64,000 bases of DNA from Euptelea pleiosperma. Lineage: Eukaryota > Streptophyta > Magnoliopsida > Ranunculales > Eupteleaceae. The position numbers and the translations under genes are program-made. The stretch lies in assembly GCA_035048495.1 (NCBI GenBank), contig CM068551.1, positions 20,338,248 to 20,402,247 on the forward strand, in the 5' to 3' direction. Positions 32,101-44,225 of this stretch are shown piece after piece; position 1 is the stretch's first letter, and each line of letters starts with the position of its first letter. The notes below the pieces were generated by a model. That model did no database searches, had not been told where the DNA came from, and saw only the letters and a program-made list of their open reading frames with translations.

Positions 32101-34946
32101 ACATAGAGCAGGGTCCCATTCTAGAAGAAGAAGGCAAGCTTGTCTAACATTCATATAAATACCCCTTTGGTAGTCACCATTTTAAATTCTTGTTAATCAT
32201 AATTATCCGACACCCAGGCATTTCTATTGGTATTGTAACTGCAATTGCTGCCCCTGCAAGTATCAAGGTGGATTTTGAAGGAAATGGAGGCCATGCAGGA
32301 GCTGTCTTAATGCCACATAGGTGATCGACATGTTCATTTTTCTAACTGTCATTACTTCTTGATATAGGCATTAATAACAGTCTGGACTTTGATAGTATCA
32401 CAGAAACTTCTTCCCATCAATATTTACTTATAAATTTAAGTTTATTTCTACAATGGTTGAAAGCAAAAAGTTGACCGTATGCATACCTACCTGATCAGAG
32501 TCCGAGAGTGCAGACTATCCCCAAGTTAAGAAAGAAGTTGGTGGGGTGCAATATGTGTCCCCAGTCAAAAGTTTTTTCTTGGTCCATTTATGAGCACTCA
32601 AGATTAGCTCAACAGAGAGCTGAAGATACAGGTCAAGTTCAAGATATTGAAGACTTAGCCTTATGTGTATTCAAGTGTGTGGCCAACGGTTTAAGCCTAG
32701 TACAGCATTAGTTAAATAATTTTAATTCCTCTTCTCCTCTATATATGAAGGGGCCTTGGTCTTAGATTTATCAGTTTCGGTAGTGGAGTAGTCGTCGTGT
32801 AGCAACCTTATACACCTGATCTTCACAAACAGTGCTCAACTTCATGATTTTTCCGTTTTGATTTTAATAATTTGTCTCTACAACCCAAAAAGGGATATCT
32901 TCAACATGAAATCTTAGTTTACATAAACCGACGATCTTCTCATATCCATTTAATAGTGAAAGGATGGTAATTGAGGAACATTAGCAACTATGTTCCATAG
33001 GCTCAGTTTAGCTAAATTGACATGTTCCTGGTTGTCAAAGCTTGAAGTCCCCACTTTAGAAGATGACTATCTTTACTTTTACTCTTTTTATTTTTTGTGC
33101 TCATTTGTAGAAATGAGATTCATAAACTTTGTATCACATCACTGTGAGCAGAAATGATGCTGGACTAGCAGCTGCAGAATTAGCACTGGCTGTCGAGAAA
33201 CATGTGTTAGAATCTGGATCAATTGACACTGTTGGTACAGTAGGTAAGGTGAACTGCTGAACTTCATTTTTATGTCTTTGAAGTATTGTAAGTTACAAAG
33301 TCCTGCTCTCAAGTTATGGAGCACCACATTTTGCTTATTAGTAGATCTAACCTGTTTAGTATATTCATTCTTCGTTATATGCTGTTTCTTTATCTTTATT
33401 AACTAATCTTACTGGTACTCACTCTTAAACCGACTGGAAATGTTTTTAGATAAAGAATAAATTGGCATTCTTTTGAGGATTTGTGTGTTTTTAATAACTT
33501 ATTACTGTTTTTGCAAGGCATTTTGGAGCTGCATCCAGGAGCCATCAATAGCATCCCAAGCAAATCACATCTAGAAATTGGTATTCTTATCTTTGATGAA
33601 TGTGTGTTTCAAATATGGGTTGTTTTCCTAGGACAATAGCTCGCTTATGCTCTATGATGGTTTGGTTGTTTCTGTTGCTGAAGTGAATTTGGGAAGTTGT
33701 CAAGTATAACATATCACCAAGCTATCTGTTCCCAGCGGATGATGTGGTTAATGTCATTATATTGCTAATATATTCTGTTGTCTTTTATTCCATTTGGCAG
33801 ACACACGAGACATCGATGAGAAGCGAAGGAACAATGTAATTGAGAAAATTCATCAATCTGCTATTACAATAGCTAAGAATCGTAAGGTCAAGCTATCGGA
33901 ATTTAAAATTGTCAACCAGGATCCACCAGCACTGTCATATGAAACAGTAATTAAGACAATGGAAGTTGCATCACAAGAGCTGAACCTCACCCACAAGTTG
34001 ATGATTAGCCGAGCCTACCATGATTCACTATTCATGGCCAGGTAATTCAAAATTAAAAAAGAAAAACAAAAGGGGAAAAGATGAAATGCTGCTCTTTGAC
34101 CTTTGTCAAATGCAATTTCTCAACTCCTTCGGAACAAATAGAACTATATTTTACATGCTTAAGCTTGGTTGTGTTTATTTGATGTGTAAGGGAGGCTTCC
34201 ATGCATACCAAATATAAAATACTTGGAACCTTGAATTTTATTTTACCACAAACTGCTGCTAATCGTTCAATGATGCATCTATGCAGAATATCTCCAATGG
34301 GCATGATCTTCATTCCATGTTACAAAGGTTTGTCTTGTCCCTTATTCTTCTCTATTCATTTTCTTCTCTGCACAATGGTAACATATTGACATGAACGCAT
34401 TTTATTGAACGGAATTCCTTCGATCTGCAAGTATATTAGTTGAAAATATTTGTTTCTTTCCCTTCTTGATAAGTAAAATTAATTTATCACGATAGAGAAA
34501 AAGAGGAGCTACTGGAGACTGTTTTCCCTGTATAAGGATTGTGTTATTTCACCTTAAGCCAATATCATTGGCATTTAAACTTTTGCACATATAAAGAAGT
34601 TGCTAAAAAGTTATTGTTTTTTAGCACTTAACATTTCGAGAGCAGCTCTTGGCACCTTGGAATGACATCTTTTATGGACTCATTAAATAATTAGTTATTA
34701 TAAAAGTTACTTTAAGTAGGCATACGGGAACATGTTGGACATGCAATACGGTAACACAAATGCACATGTAAGCATATTAACGTTGTAGCAAGTATGAATC
34801 TAACTATCAGAACTAAGCATCACTTCTTTATTTAAATGGGTTTTGCAGGCTATAGCCATAAACCTGAAGAATATGCCTCCATCGAGGATATTGCAAATGG
34901 GGTCAAAGTATTAGCACTAACTCTCGCCAAGTTATCCATGGACTAA
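26138..34946 (+). CDS. UAH: Ureidoglycolate amidohydrolase (ureide catabolism)
   Basis: The twelve coding exons are 26138-26335, 26771-26856, 29477-29551, 30711-30839, 31654-31740, 31931-32133, 32218-32320, 33152-33243, 33518-33580, 33801-34041, 34287-34327 and 34849-34946. They join in frame to 471 aa, near the roughly 476 aa of Arabidopsis UAH (At5g43600). The family hydrolyses S-ureidoglycolate to glyoxylate, ammonia and CO2, the last step of purine-ring breakdown, and works in the endoplasmic reticulum with manganese. Residues 1-23 are a hydrophobic signal peptide (LLPLSLLLFSSSILA). M20-type metal ligands are visible: ATGSHIDAIPYSGKYDGVVG (His135, Asp146), FTSEEPTRFG (Glu180/181), VELHIEQGPILEEEG and MISRAYHDSLFMARISPMG. 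The C-terminus (IPCYKGYSHKPEEYASIEDI) favours UAH over its paralogue allantoate amidohydrolase. Intron 6 uses a GC donor; the rest are GT-AG. Confidence 0.95.
27390..28185 (+). mobile_element. Decayed RTE-clade LINE in UAH intron 2
   Basis: KKRVPNEYIDIIKDTYEGAK and VSEFPITVVL (about 27397-27510) match the reverse-transcriptase palm of plant RTE LINEs. From about 27730, broken frames give AECWAIKKQ-like text, then MCVAEMRMLRWVSGKTK, IGDKIRES, LRWFVHV and VRRNVQVEG, the C-terminal end of the same ORF. The catalytic middle is deleted, and stops and shifts are numerous. It is sense to UAH and removed by splicing. Confidence 0.75.
27571..27660 (-). mobile_element. Minimal RTE tail insertion with 21-bp target-site duplication
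   Basis: AGTAAGTATGCACATGGAGA(T) at 27571-27591 is repeated at 27640-27660 with one mismatch. The 48 bp between them read, on the minus strand, AAAGCCTTATCCC...TTGGGA... and end in ATGATGATG, the 3' tail type of RTE LINEs. This is a severely 5'-truncated retroinsertion lodged inside an older LINE fragment. Confidence 0.6.
28186..29476. other. UAH intron 2, remainder
   Basis: AT-rich intron sequence before the exon 3 acceptor TTAACTGCAG at 29467-29476. Short open frames here are unsupported. Confidence 0.6.
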
Positions 34947-35682
34947 TGTCACTGTGTAATTTCGCATTTCATGTTGGCTTCTAACTGCCATAATTTCAAA
35001 TTAGGTTTGGGTTTCTCCTTTTCTTGTTGGGTTTGTAAATTATATGTCCACTGTGTCATATTCACATCCTGAAAGAGATGGGATTTCTGTGGTTTTCTCC
35101 AGTGGATTTTTTTTTATAAGTAAAGTGTGTACGGCATATATTAATAATAGGAGATTATTAACCCAAAAATATGACTACATAGCAAGGGCAAAAGCTATAC
35201 AAAATCATCCCATACAGATCTCTCCATGGACAAATTGTGTCTGTTGGGGTGGGGTGTCCCCAAACACATGGAGTAAAAACTAATCCGACCAAAAAAAAAA
35301 AAAAATTCAAAATAGGCAACAAGGCTGCGTTTGGGTAAGCTTAAAAACTGTAATAAATCAGCTTTTAGCGGGTTTTAAGCACTTGTTGAAAAAACTGTGT
35401 TTGGTAAAACTGAAAAAGTACTTTTTAAAGCTCAATAAGCTCCCAAATCGACATTAGCAGACACTAGTTTGTTGTGATGTTACTGTTCGCACACACTAGC
35501 TTGTATCACCACCTGTTCCTCTACTTCACCCTCTCCACGAGACAAAGACAGTATTAAAAGAAATTTGAATTTTCCAGGGCTGCCATTCGTAGGGGAAAAG
35601 TTCATTACATGGTATGGTATGGGGCTGATGTGGATGAGTGAACAGCCCCTCCATGTGGCATGCTGCATTACAGCTTCTGAGT
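34947..35682. other. UAH 3' flank and convergent spacer
   Basis: It contains the UAH 3' UTR. A retroelement-like block (about 35105-35305) opens with T-rich sequence and closes in a run of about 15 A (35290-35304), suggesting an unclassified LINE or SINE fragment. A GCTGCGTTTGGGTAAGC word at 35328 resembles a hAT terminus, without a detected partner. Confidence 0.4.
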
Positions 35683-36068
35683 GGGCTCCGTTGACAGCCC
35701 TAAAATGACGGGATTCTGTACAGGACACAAATATCTGCCACATGGCACTCTTATAGGACTCTGACTGTATGGATGTTTAGCCAATCCCTAGGTGGACCTA
35801 CAAACCAAAAGTCAGCCTGATTAGTGATTTCTAGACGTTGGATCTTTGAACCTCAAATACTGCTAGAATTCCTACAGTTGAGATCAACCCATGAAACTAA
35901 GTCCAATTTAACATCTAGAAATCACTAATCAGGCTAAATTTTTGTTTGTAGGTCCACCTAGGGATTAGCCAAACATCCATACGGTCAGAGTCTTCCAAGA
36001 GTGCGCCACGTGGCATATGTTGTGTCCTGTACAGAATCCTGTCATTTTAAGGCTGTCAACCGAGCCTG
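35683..36068. repeat. Foldback MITE, family A copy 2
   Basis: Long terminal inverted repeats: GTTGACAGCCCTAAAATGAC at the left and its near reverse complement GTCATTTTAAGGCTGTCAAC at the right. Arms of about 150 bp carry GTACAGGACACAA / TTGTGTCCTGTAC and GGTCCACCTAGGGATT words. It lies in the convergent spacer between UAH and the Alba gene, where its transcript could fold. No coding potential. Confidence 0.75.
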
Positions 36069-36451
36069 ACCCTTTGTGAATTACTTAAAAGCGTAGTTCT
36101 ATGCAAAAGTGATGTGATGATCTCTGTTGAAGAACTTGAATATTGAGAACTCTTAAAAGGATCAGTAGAACTTTTTTCCCATTTAACCATCGATTGTCAT
36201 CAGTTTTCTGAAGTAACTAGAAACAAGTGCGGAGGACCAAAATGAAACAAGAAGTCTACAGAGACGATCTCAACAACTCTAGAAGGAAAGAGAAAGGAGG
36301 AAAGCATACACAGACGTCCTCTCTACTCTCTTAATTCCTTGTTTATGTTAGCAGTAGTTCTACCCCATCCTATCTCAAGTCAGATGTAATGAAGGAAATT
36401 GAACACATTAGGCTACAGAAGATGAAATTCAAATGCCACTATGCTTTGCTG
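36069..36451 (-). other. 3' flank of Alba gene
   Basis: Probable 3' UTR and terminator region of the minus-strand Alba gene. No other feature was recognised. Confidence 0.5.
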
Positions 36452-38886
36452 TCATTTCTTCTTGTCATCTGCATCTATCTCAGATGCGGTAGTAGCAGCA
36501 GCAGTCATCAGATTATCAAAATTCTCAGTCTTCCCCAGCAATATCTCAATCTACAAATAAAGAAAAAAAAATTATAATTAAATGAACAGAATACAAAAGA
36601 TAAACAAAACAACACAATTGCAAACCCACCCACCTTGGCTTTCTGAACCAGTTTGCCTTTGGTTTCATCTTTCATGTCAACCGTGGACGTCAAAATTTCT
36701 GTTCCATTTCCAGAACAAATTTTTAGTTTAATAAACAAATAAGCCATGTTTCATGTAGAGAAGATAATTGTTAGCATGACGAGGGCGGGGCTTCTTACTC
36801 TTCTCAATAGCCAGCCCATTGTTCTTAAGAATCTCAGAAATTGTGACAACTGTAGCAATCGCTGAAATAAAACAGATATTGCAAGTTAGCAAACATGATG
36901 ATGATAATAAATGGCTTTCAAAATGAAAATTTAACAGACAAACAACAAAACGATAACAGTTAAAGAATTAGGGAAATCCTTCAACAATTTATGAGATAAT
37001 GTCTTATGAGTTATGACCATCATGTCAGTTGAGATCCAAGTTCTTTTTATCAATTAGGAAGAAATATTCATGGGTTTGAACCAGTGGTCTTACATTACTA
37101 CTACAATTGAAGAAGATTCTCTGCCAAGGTTGTGACTGCTCGCCACGTACCATGGACAAGTGAGGGATATGACAACCAACCAGCCTGAGTTCCACTCCGT
37201 GCAGCCCACTCCGTGCAGCTAAGTGAAGCAAATGAATTTTTCCTTCAGGAAGCTAAATAATAATTTCCAATGAATCCTTTATTTTCTCAGAAAACCAAAC
37301 TCTTGAGCCTCTCATTTCAATGACCTTGGGTCCCACTGTAACCCATTTCTGTTAAGTTACCACTAGTGGTGTTGAGATACTGATATGACATTAGGTCATT
37401 GAAAGGAAGAAAAACAAACCTAGAAAGTGGAAGGAGGTGAGGGAATTTGCTCTGTTTAGCCGCAGAGCAAAGTGACGAGGAAATTTGCTCTGTTTGGATG
37501 CAGAGCAAAGTGAAAAGGTTTATGATAGGACAGTTCACTCTAAGTGCTTCACAAATTCTCTTGGGAGCGTTAACCTCTCTACACATGCATATGCAGTGTA
37601 GAAATTCATTCTGAATTAAAAGATATCTATAGAATTGATCCCCCAAACTCGTAGCGAGATGAAACAGAAATTAGATCAGATGATATATTTAGATTAAATT
37701 GTAGTAGAAAACAGAGATGACTACTAAGAAAATAAAGTATCCAAATCTACAACATATACATAAAATAAGAGAAGGAACCATCCAGAGAGAATAAAAATCA
37801 TGTTGAAGCATCATAATGTCCTCAGCATTCTTTAAGAAAGAAGATTCAAGAGATTAGTTCAAGGAAATGTACCCATGCCCAAGGCTGAAAGCTCAACCTC
37901 GTTGTACTGTCGCATATACCTCTGTACAACATAAAGAAAAAATAAATTAATAACAGATCCTGAAAATAAAATGGCTAAAACATGCATTCCATCTGTTACA
38001 ATTCAAAGAACCAGACAATTACACATTTGATATATCTACAAATCAAACAAAAGAAAGCTCTAGCACTTTAAAGTCTAATTCAATGATCATAAAACTATAC
38101 CAAAACTCTTCCTAATTCCTGATTGTGAAGAACTTAAACCTTGCACTCTCATTCAAACAAGACACAGATGACACGGATCCAAAGAACCCACTCTCAAGAA
38201 CAACACATTTGCTAATAAACCTTAGGCAAACAGATCAGGCTTTTAGGAAACCAAGAATCAAATAGATTTGCACAAAAACTATCCGGAATCTTTTTCTAGC
38301 TGCGATTTGCAAAGAAATCCATTGAATCAAAATAATCCATGTATACTAAACTCTCAGAGATCTTCTCCTTATCATTTACGGAAAAGATCAAGCAGCTACG
38401 ATTCTAAGAAAGAAGGATGATAGATCTACCAAATACTTTGGATTCAGCACAAAAGCAATTGAATCAAAACTAAACACTTGCACGGTTGCACTATAACTTT
38501 CCATAATCTTCTCTCTATCATTTCCAGTTAGTTCTAATAATAATCTACGATTCAAAGACGGAAAAAGAGATCAAACTATCAAAGAGCGAACTCAAGATAA
38601 ATCAAAGAATTTTACATTGTAGATCGTAATTTAACCAGGCCAGATAAAGCATATATGCCGAAACCGTAATTCTTCTATCAAGAAATGCTATTAAGAAGCC
38701 CTAATTTCTTCACTAAGAAACATGAGAACAGAGAAGAGAGATTACCTTGGCGAGATTCACGTAGAAGAAGAGCGGTTTCTTGGTGTTGGAAACCTGAATT
38801 CTGTTCTTCTTCTGAGATCCAGCGCTGCCATGCTCATCCTTGGCGCCGTCAACTGCAACTGCAACTTCAAGTTCAACCGCTTCCAT
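36452..38886 (-). CDS. Alba-domain DNA/RNA-binding protein (At2g34160-like)
   Basis: Five minus-strand coding exons (38886-38746, 37921-37873, 36861-36799, 36698-36634, 36550-36452), all GT-AG, join in frame to 138 aa. The core reads SQKKNRIQVSNTKKPLFFYV, NLAKRYMRQYNEVELSALGM, AIATVVTISEILKNNGLAIE, KKILTSTVDMKDETKGKLVQ and KAKIEILLGKTENFDNLM. This is the whole Alba fold of the small plant Alba family. The N-terminal 24 residues are poorly conserved and the tail ends in acidic then lysine-rich sequence (DADDKKK). The family binds RNA and DNA, including RNA-DNA hybrids; the exact role of this member is not established. A TATA box lies upstream at 38994-39004. The start Met is the first in frame after it. 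Confidence 0.95.
36862..37872 (-). other. Alba gene intron 2
   Basis: Donor GTACAT after ...LGMG and acceptor TTTCAG before CGATTGCTAC. Non-coding; a GCTCTGTTT..GCAGAGCAAAGTG word occurs twice about 50 bp apart near 37450-37510. Confidence 0.7.
37922..38745 (-). other. Alba gene intron 1
   Basis: Donor GTAATC after ...VNLAK and acceptor TGTACAG. AT-rich, no nested feature found. Confidence 0.75.
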
Positions 38887-38993
38887 TGAAACCTCTCTCA
38901 GACTCTCTCTCTCGCGCGGAAAAGCGGGAAAACTTGCAACAAAGGAGAAGCTTTGAACAGTTATGGTCCGTAGACTCCTTACAGACAGAGGTA

Positions 38994-39004
38994 GTTTATA
39001 TAAG
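38994..39004 (-). promoter_or_regulatory. TATA box of Alba gene
   Basis: The minus strand reads CTTATATAAAC about 110 bp upstream of the start codon, which would put transcription start near 38965 and leave a short 5' UTR. Placement is inference. Confidence 0.65.
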
Positions 39005-39890
39005 CCGCGGGTCTTGGTACGGTACCCATTGAGAAGTTGACACGTTTTTATTTTTTATTGGTCATATGCTAGGTGACTTTCTTGGCTGTTAGAAATCAAG
39101 TTAACGGACTACGTGGTTTGTTTGGGAAATCATATCAGTCAGTTATTTATTTCAAACGGACTGACGGATTTGCCCTTACAAGATTTTCACAATTACCATC
39201 ATTTGTCACGATTACGGATTACCACGGTCTTAACTCTTTAATTGAGAAATTGTTTTCTAGGGTGTCACCGTGTCATATACCACACCCCGTTTCCTGCTGA
39301 AGGCATGTATTTTCCTGGAAGAAATCTTTTTCAGAAGTTTAACAGAACCTCCCTCAAAAATCCACCTGGCATACTCTCTCACCGACCCATGAATGTTTGC
39401 CCTCCTCTTAAAATCAATCTAATTGCTGATTCGTAGCCATTGGATTGGAGCATTTTTATTATGGGCTTTTTTAACTCATTTATTCATGAAGCCCATAATG
39501 AATTCTGTTAATGTTTTGCCTGCACACTAAAATAAAAGGCCGTTAAATTCCTTTTTTTTTTTAATTTTAAAATTTTGAATTTTGAATTTCAGCGCCACTT
39601 TTTCAGTTAAAATCTATTTTTTTCATGTGTTTTACCAATTAAACTTTTACTTCCAAATAATAAATTTTTAATTAATCAACTTAATTTAGAATCAACTTTT
39701 TGTTTTCACTGGTTTGCCAAACGAGCCCTATAAAAAAGCTTGGAAAGAGAAGAATACATGCTCTATTTTTTCCACGTTACCTAGGGTTATTAGGCAAAAA
39801 TTCGTTACGTGTATTAATTGTGGTTGGACAGATGGACCCGTTCAGTTCAGTCTTCCTACCTCAATTGTCATACCTAAACACAGACGCCTG
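39005..39890. other. Spacer upstream of Alba gene
   Basis: No gene supported. GGTTTGCCAAACGAGCCCTA (about 39710-39730) resembles a right hAT-type terminus, but no left end was identified. Confidence 0.4.
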
Positions 39891-40200
39891 TACCATAATG
39901 TAAGCCACATGGCAGACTCTTAGAGGATGCCAACCGTATGGATGTTTGGCTCATCCCTAAGTAGACCTACATCACAAAAATCAGCCTGATTAGTGATTTC
40001 AAATCTTTGGATCTTTGTACCCCAAATAATGGTAAAAAAATGCTCAGATTCCACGGTTAAAAATCTACCCATGAAAATGACTCCAATCCGATTCTTAGAA
40101 ATCACTAACCAGGCTAATTTTTGGTTTGTAGGTCCACCTAGGGTTGGGCCAAACCGGTTAGAAATCTCTAAGAAAATGCCACATGACTCATATTGTGGTC
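39891..40200. repeat. Foldback MITE, family A copy 3
   Basis: The left arm TACCATAATGTAAGCCACATGG pairs with the right arm CCACATGACTCATATTGTGG. Inner words CGTATGGATGTTTGGC, AATCAGCCTGATTAGTGATT and AATCACTAACCAGGCTAATT are shared with the other family A copies. Confidence 0.7.
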
Positions 40201-41454
40201 CGTCAAAAAAGTTCTACTCGCATAAACCCCACCTAGCATGCTAACACTCCCAAAAGTCATCAAACAACAAAGAAGGCAAAAAAATATTAGGGAAGTGATT
40301 TTTTTCAGTGATCATTTTGGGTTTTTACCTCTTCCTGTCAACATTTTCGCATTTGAAAAAAAATACCCAAACTTCATATTTGATTTTATTTTAAATACTG
40401 GTAAGAACACTTTTGTTAGATGGGTGTTTTTATTTCATCCAATTTCAAAAATAAATTGACTTAAAAATGTAAAATGTTTCCTGGAAAATATGATACAGTT
40501 ATTATCGTGAGTTTGTCTTCTATGTCACACGGTGACTTTTGGAAGTGTCAGCATGGATTTTGAGTGGATTTTTTTATCTCTTAGGGCCTGTTTGGTAGGT
40601 CACCACGGTGGGAAAATAAAATATTTGTGTGCGGTAATATTCGGCGGGATGTGTTTTGCACACATTTGCCCCGCCCCAAATATTTAGCCTAGTCCACAAA
40701 TTTTCCCGCCACCTCGCCTCCTGAGTAAATATTTTCACACCAAATATACCTTGGTGGGAAAAGTTTATTTTCTCGCAGAAAAATCACTATTTTAAATAAA
40801 AATATGTTCTTTGATATATATAAAATAGATAAAAATGAGACCGTTTGGATCCAGTGACCTAATATGTGGGTCCCACACTCACCTAACCCATATTTGACTT
40901 ACTTTAATATGTGGGATTCAAACAAATTGAAAGAAAATGAAGTAAGCTAGCTAATATATACATTAAACATAGCTAAATATTGATATGAACAAATATTTAG
41001 CCAGGATAATATTCGTCTAGCTAAAGATAGTAAACTTTGATAGGACACAGATGTCACACCTCCAGTGGTAATTCAACATTGAGAGGTACGTAAGGAGGGG
41101 CCAGACATTTTGGGTGGGGTGACTTCAAAGTTTCCCCCGGGGCAAGCAAATGATTTCTCGTCCAATGGATGTGTCTTTGTCTTGTAATGCATCCAAAACG
41201 AAGGCAGTACAGTTATGCTGGACCACAGTGTACCGGATGTCATGAGGGGCTGGAATCCCAGAACTGCAGACCACCGACCACCGGGTTATACCTAGGATGA
41301 GATGATTTCCAACTCCACAACACATGGAGAAAACCCGCCTTATGGGCTTGAACCCACAATCTCCCACAAGGGTAGGGTACACACAACCATCTGAGCTGTT
41401 AGGTTGGGTTCGGTCGGATTGTTGAACTCATCCACGGCTGGTGCATAGAGGCTT
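40201..41454. other. Gene-poor spacer
   Basis: No supported coding sequence. TTAGGGCCTGTTTGGTAGG at about 40580 looks like a hAT terminus. A tRNA-like tract lies near 41335-41410 on the minus strand (GGTTCAAGCCC-type box), probably an old SINE. Confidence 0.4.
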
Positions 41455-41556
41455 GATCCCATCAAATTTTTTTTTTTTTGTATGTCGGGTTTTGAACCCA
41501 GGTCTATGGTATCATCACCCATAAACTTTACTAACTGAGCAAGCTGGCACATTCAA
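41455..41556 (-). mobile_element. tRNA-derived SINE, copy 1
   Basis: The minus strand has an A-box-like GCTCAGTTAGTAAAGT and a B-box-like GGGTTCAAAACC about 35 bp apart, the internal RNA polymerase III promoter layout of tRNAs. No cloverleaf or CCA-proximal stem is kept, so it is a SINE head. The same sequence recurs at 44226-44293. Confidence 0.6.
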
Positions 41557-41572
41557 CCCCATCATCCATGCT

Positions 41573-42824
41573 ATGGTGTGTCTTTTTTTTTATTTTTGGG
41601 TAGGCAAGGTGGTTCAGGATTGTACACCAAGACCAGCTGGTAAGGAAAGGGAGGCTATGACTGGTGGATTAATGGGGGACCAACGTTGGGGAAGTCTTGA
41701 ACCTGAGACCTCTCACAAGGGGATGGCACACATCTACCATCTGACCAGAGACCATATACGGGTACGTACATTCACACATGCATACATATATTGGTCTGCG
41801 AGTAAGATAGATCAAAGTAAATGTACCTATAATCCTAATGTGCTCGAAAATTAACTCATAGGGTTGAAAATCTCCAAGTTGCTAAATTTTCAAAACTGTC
41901 CCTATTTTGCTTGTATTTCCAAAACTGCCATTTAAGTTGAAACTTCTATTTTGCCTCTTCCAAAAAAGCTCCTACAATCTCCCACGTGCAACACAAGTGC
42001 CGCCCATTGTTCTAAAACTCGGAAGGCCATTGGGTTGAGCCACCTCGATGACTCGGGAGTTGCGAGTCATTTAATTAATTATTAAATATATAAAATAATA
42101 ATATTTATTAAAAAACTTCAAAAAAATTATAAAATATAGAAAAATATTTAAAAATTAAAAAAAGTTGAGTTTCGAGTTGACTCAGCCTTTAAACGGTTTG
42201 CTTGGACAAGTTTCCGAGTCAACTCGACGAAGCTTGAAAATCTGAATTTGTATGTCGAGTTGACTCGAAATATGATCGAATCGAGTCGATTAGGCCGAGT
42301 CCAGAGTTGACTCGGCGGAGTTTCCTATTAGTTATCAATAATTAATATATACCCCATGTGAAATTTGAGATGTTGATAAAGAGATGACATTTCGTTCCTT
42401 TTTTTCATAGGTGACATCTTGTGGTGGGAAAAGTGTCATTGATGAAATGGGGGCTAAGCCCGTAGGGCAGCAGGGGAACATCTACGAAAGGACATTGCTG
42501 GGCAGGGGACACCGACATCTGTCCTGGCATAGGATTGAACCCACAACTTTCTCCACAAGGAGGGCCACCCCTACCCTACCATGTGGGGTTGTGTGACCTA
42601 TAAATCTCTAGAACACCACATTTATGTTTATGAAAATCTTTTCGATTGTCATTAAGTAGACTTGTTACAGGAATCTTATTTTAACCCGGAAGGTTTGGCT
42701 AGGACCACGCCTCATGAAGCGGAGGTTCTGAGTTTAAATGCCCCCTTAGGGCCATCCCCTCCCGGTTTTACCTGGCGTGTGTGGAGGAGGTATACCGTGC
42801 CCCGTGGGATTCGTTGGGTGCTTT
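41573..42824. repeat. Duplicated block, copy 1
   Basis: This contains in order a T-rich start, GGTAGGCAAGGTGGTTCAGG, ACCTGAGACCTCTCACA, TCAAAGTAAATGTACCTATA, TCCTATTAGTTATCAATAAT, GACATTTCGTTCCTTTTTTT and CGAAAGGACATTGCTGGGCA. It finishes with a tRNA-like SINE (GAAGCGGAGGTTC...CCGTGGGATTCGTTGG). All these words recur in the same order and orientation in 43683-44895. It also contains a MITE-poor AT-rich insert (about 41960-42320) not shared. Confidence 0.8.
42680..42824 (+). mobile_element. tRNA-derived SINE (Au-like), copy 1
   Basis: A tRNA-like B-box region (GGAGGTTCTGAGTTTAAATG) is followed by a 3' part ending GTGCCCCGTGGGATTCGTTG. That resembles the GGGATTAGTCGGG tail of Au-family SINEs. 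It is cut off at its 3' end by MITE-A sequence. Confidence 0.55.
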
Positions 42825-42952
42825 ATTTTTGGTTTGTAGGTCCACCTAGAGATTGGCCAAACATCCATACAGTCAGCATCCACTAAGAGCATGCCACATG
42901 GCTCGTATTGTGGGCTTTCACCGGAGCACTCTGTGACCAAAGTTTTACTCCA
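42825..42952 (+). repeat. Half of a family A MITE (right arm only)
   Basis: Starts abruptly at ATTTTTGGTTTGTAGGTCCA, then CCAAACATCCATACAGTCAG and GCCACATGGCTCGTATTGTG. The left arm is missing, so the SINE-MITE junction at about 42824 is a rearrangement breakpoint. Confidence 0.7.
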
Positions 42953-43317
42953 GCATGCCCATCATTCGTTACAACCAATCGAGCCATTGTCCTGCATATC
43001 TGGCTCCAAATCGAGCTTGAAATGCTGCTAAGTGTGCATAATATGCAGGAGGAACTGCACGAGAACCAAACCAGTGTAGCAATTTGGTCACAACTAGCAG
43101 AAAAAAGCGGGTGAAAGAACATGGGGAAATACTTGTTTCTAAGAGTAGAAATTGAGGCTAAATGGTTAAAAAAACTGAAATTACGTGTATAAGTTAAACA
43201 AGCTGAAATTATTAAGAATTTGTAACAAGAATGTGCATGTTTTTGGGATGTAATTGAAATTCTCTAAAATAGACGGTTTACAATTATAACCCAATAACAC
43301 TACTCGGATGGAGACAA

Positions 43318-43648
43318 CCGTCTCCTGCTCTAGTACAGAAGCAGAATATCTCTCTTTTGCCTTCACTTCTGCCGAAATCACATGGCTCACATTTGTTCTC
43401 CAGGATTATTCGATTTTTTTATGGGAATCGCTAATCTTTTCTACGATAATTGTAGTGCGGCCTACTTAAGCTCCAATCCGATCTTTCATGCTCAATCAAA
43501 GCATATTGAGCTCGATTATCACTTTGTATGGGAAAAAGTGGTGCCTGGTCACATCAGTATTCAACTTGTACGATCTAATCATCAGTTGGTTGATATCTTC
43601 ACTAAGGGACTTTCTTATTCAACATTTGATTTTTTGTGTTGCAATTAG
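43318..43648 (+). pseudogene. Copia RNase H fragment
   Basis: Broken frames read SSSTEAEYLSFA, then FYDNCSAAYLSSNPIFHAQS, KHIELDYHFVWEKV and LVDIFTKGLSYSTFDFL, the end of a Copia polyprotein. No LTR, reverse transcriptase or other parts are nearby. It lies between the two duplicated blocks. Confidence 0.85.
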
Positions 43649-44225
43649 TTGATGAACTCTTGAAACTATAGTTAGGTATGCATCCTTTTTTTTGGTAGGC
43701 AAGGTGGTTCAGGATTACACACCATGACCAGCTAGCAAGGCAAGGCAAGGCAAGGCGGGCTATGACTAGTAGATAAATGGGGGAAGTCTTGAACCTGAGA
43801 CCTCTCACAGGGGATGGTACACATCTACCATCTAACCAGACCAAACTGGTGATAGACATGCATGCATATATGGGTACGTGCACTCACACATACACACATA
43901 TGTACATATTGCCATAATGGTCTGCCAGTCAGATTGATCAAAGTAAATGTACCTATAACCCTAATGTGCTTGAAAATCTCTACGAGGGAATTAATTTTTT
44001 TTCCCTAAAATACCCATGACACATAAATTGTTTTATTAAAGTAAATGGGCAGCTTTCGATTTTCCCACTTCAAAATTTTGCTTTTCTAACTTTCCCTTGA
44101 ATTATCACAATTTTCAAATTTGATCCTCCAAACTAATCTTCAAGAATTGCCACTTCAGTTGCTAAATTTTCAAAACTGTCCCTATCTTTAAGCCTGTTTT
44201 TAAAGAGATCAGTAACTCAGTGAAG

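Noticed and set aside
38685..39032. 115-codon plus-strand frame
   Set aside because: Antisense to the first Alba exon and its 5' UTR; composition reflects the opposite strand.
41480..41555. Possible tRNA gene (A and B boxes on the minus strand)
   Set aside because: Acceptor stem and anticodon arm do not pair, and the sequence recurs at 44226, so it is a SINE head.
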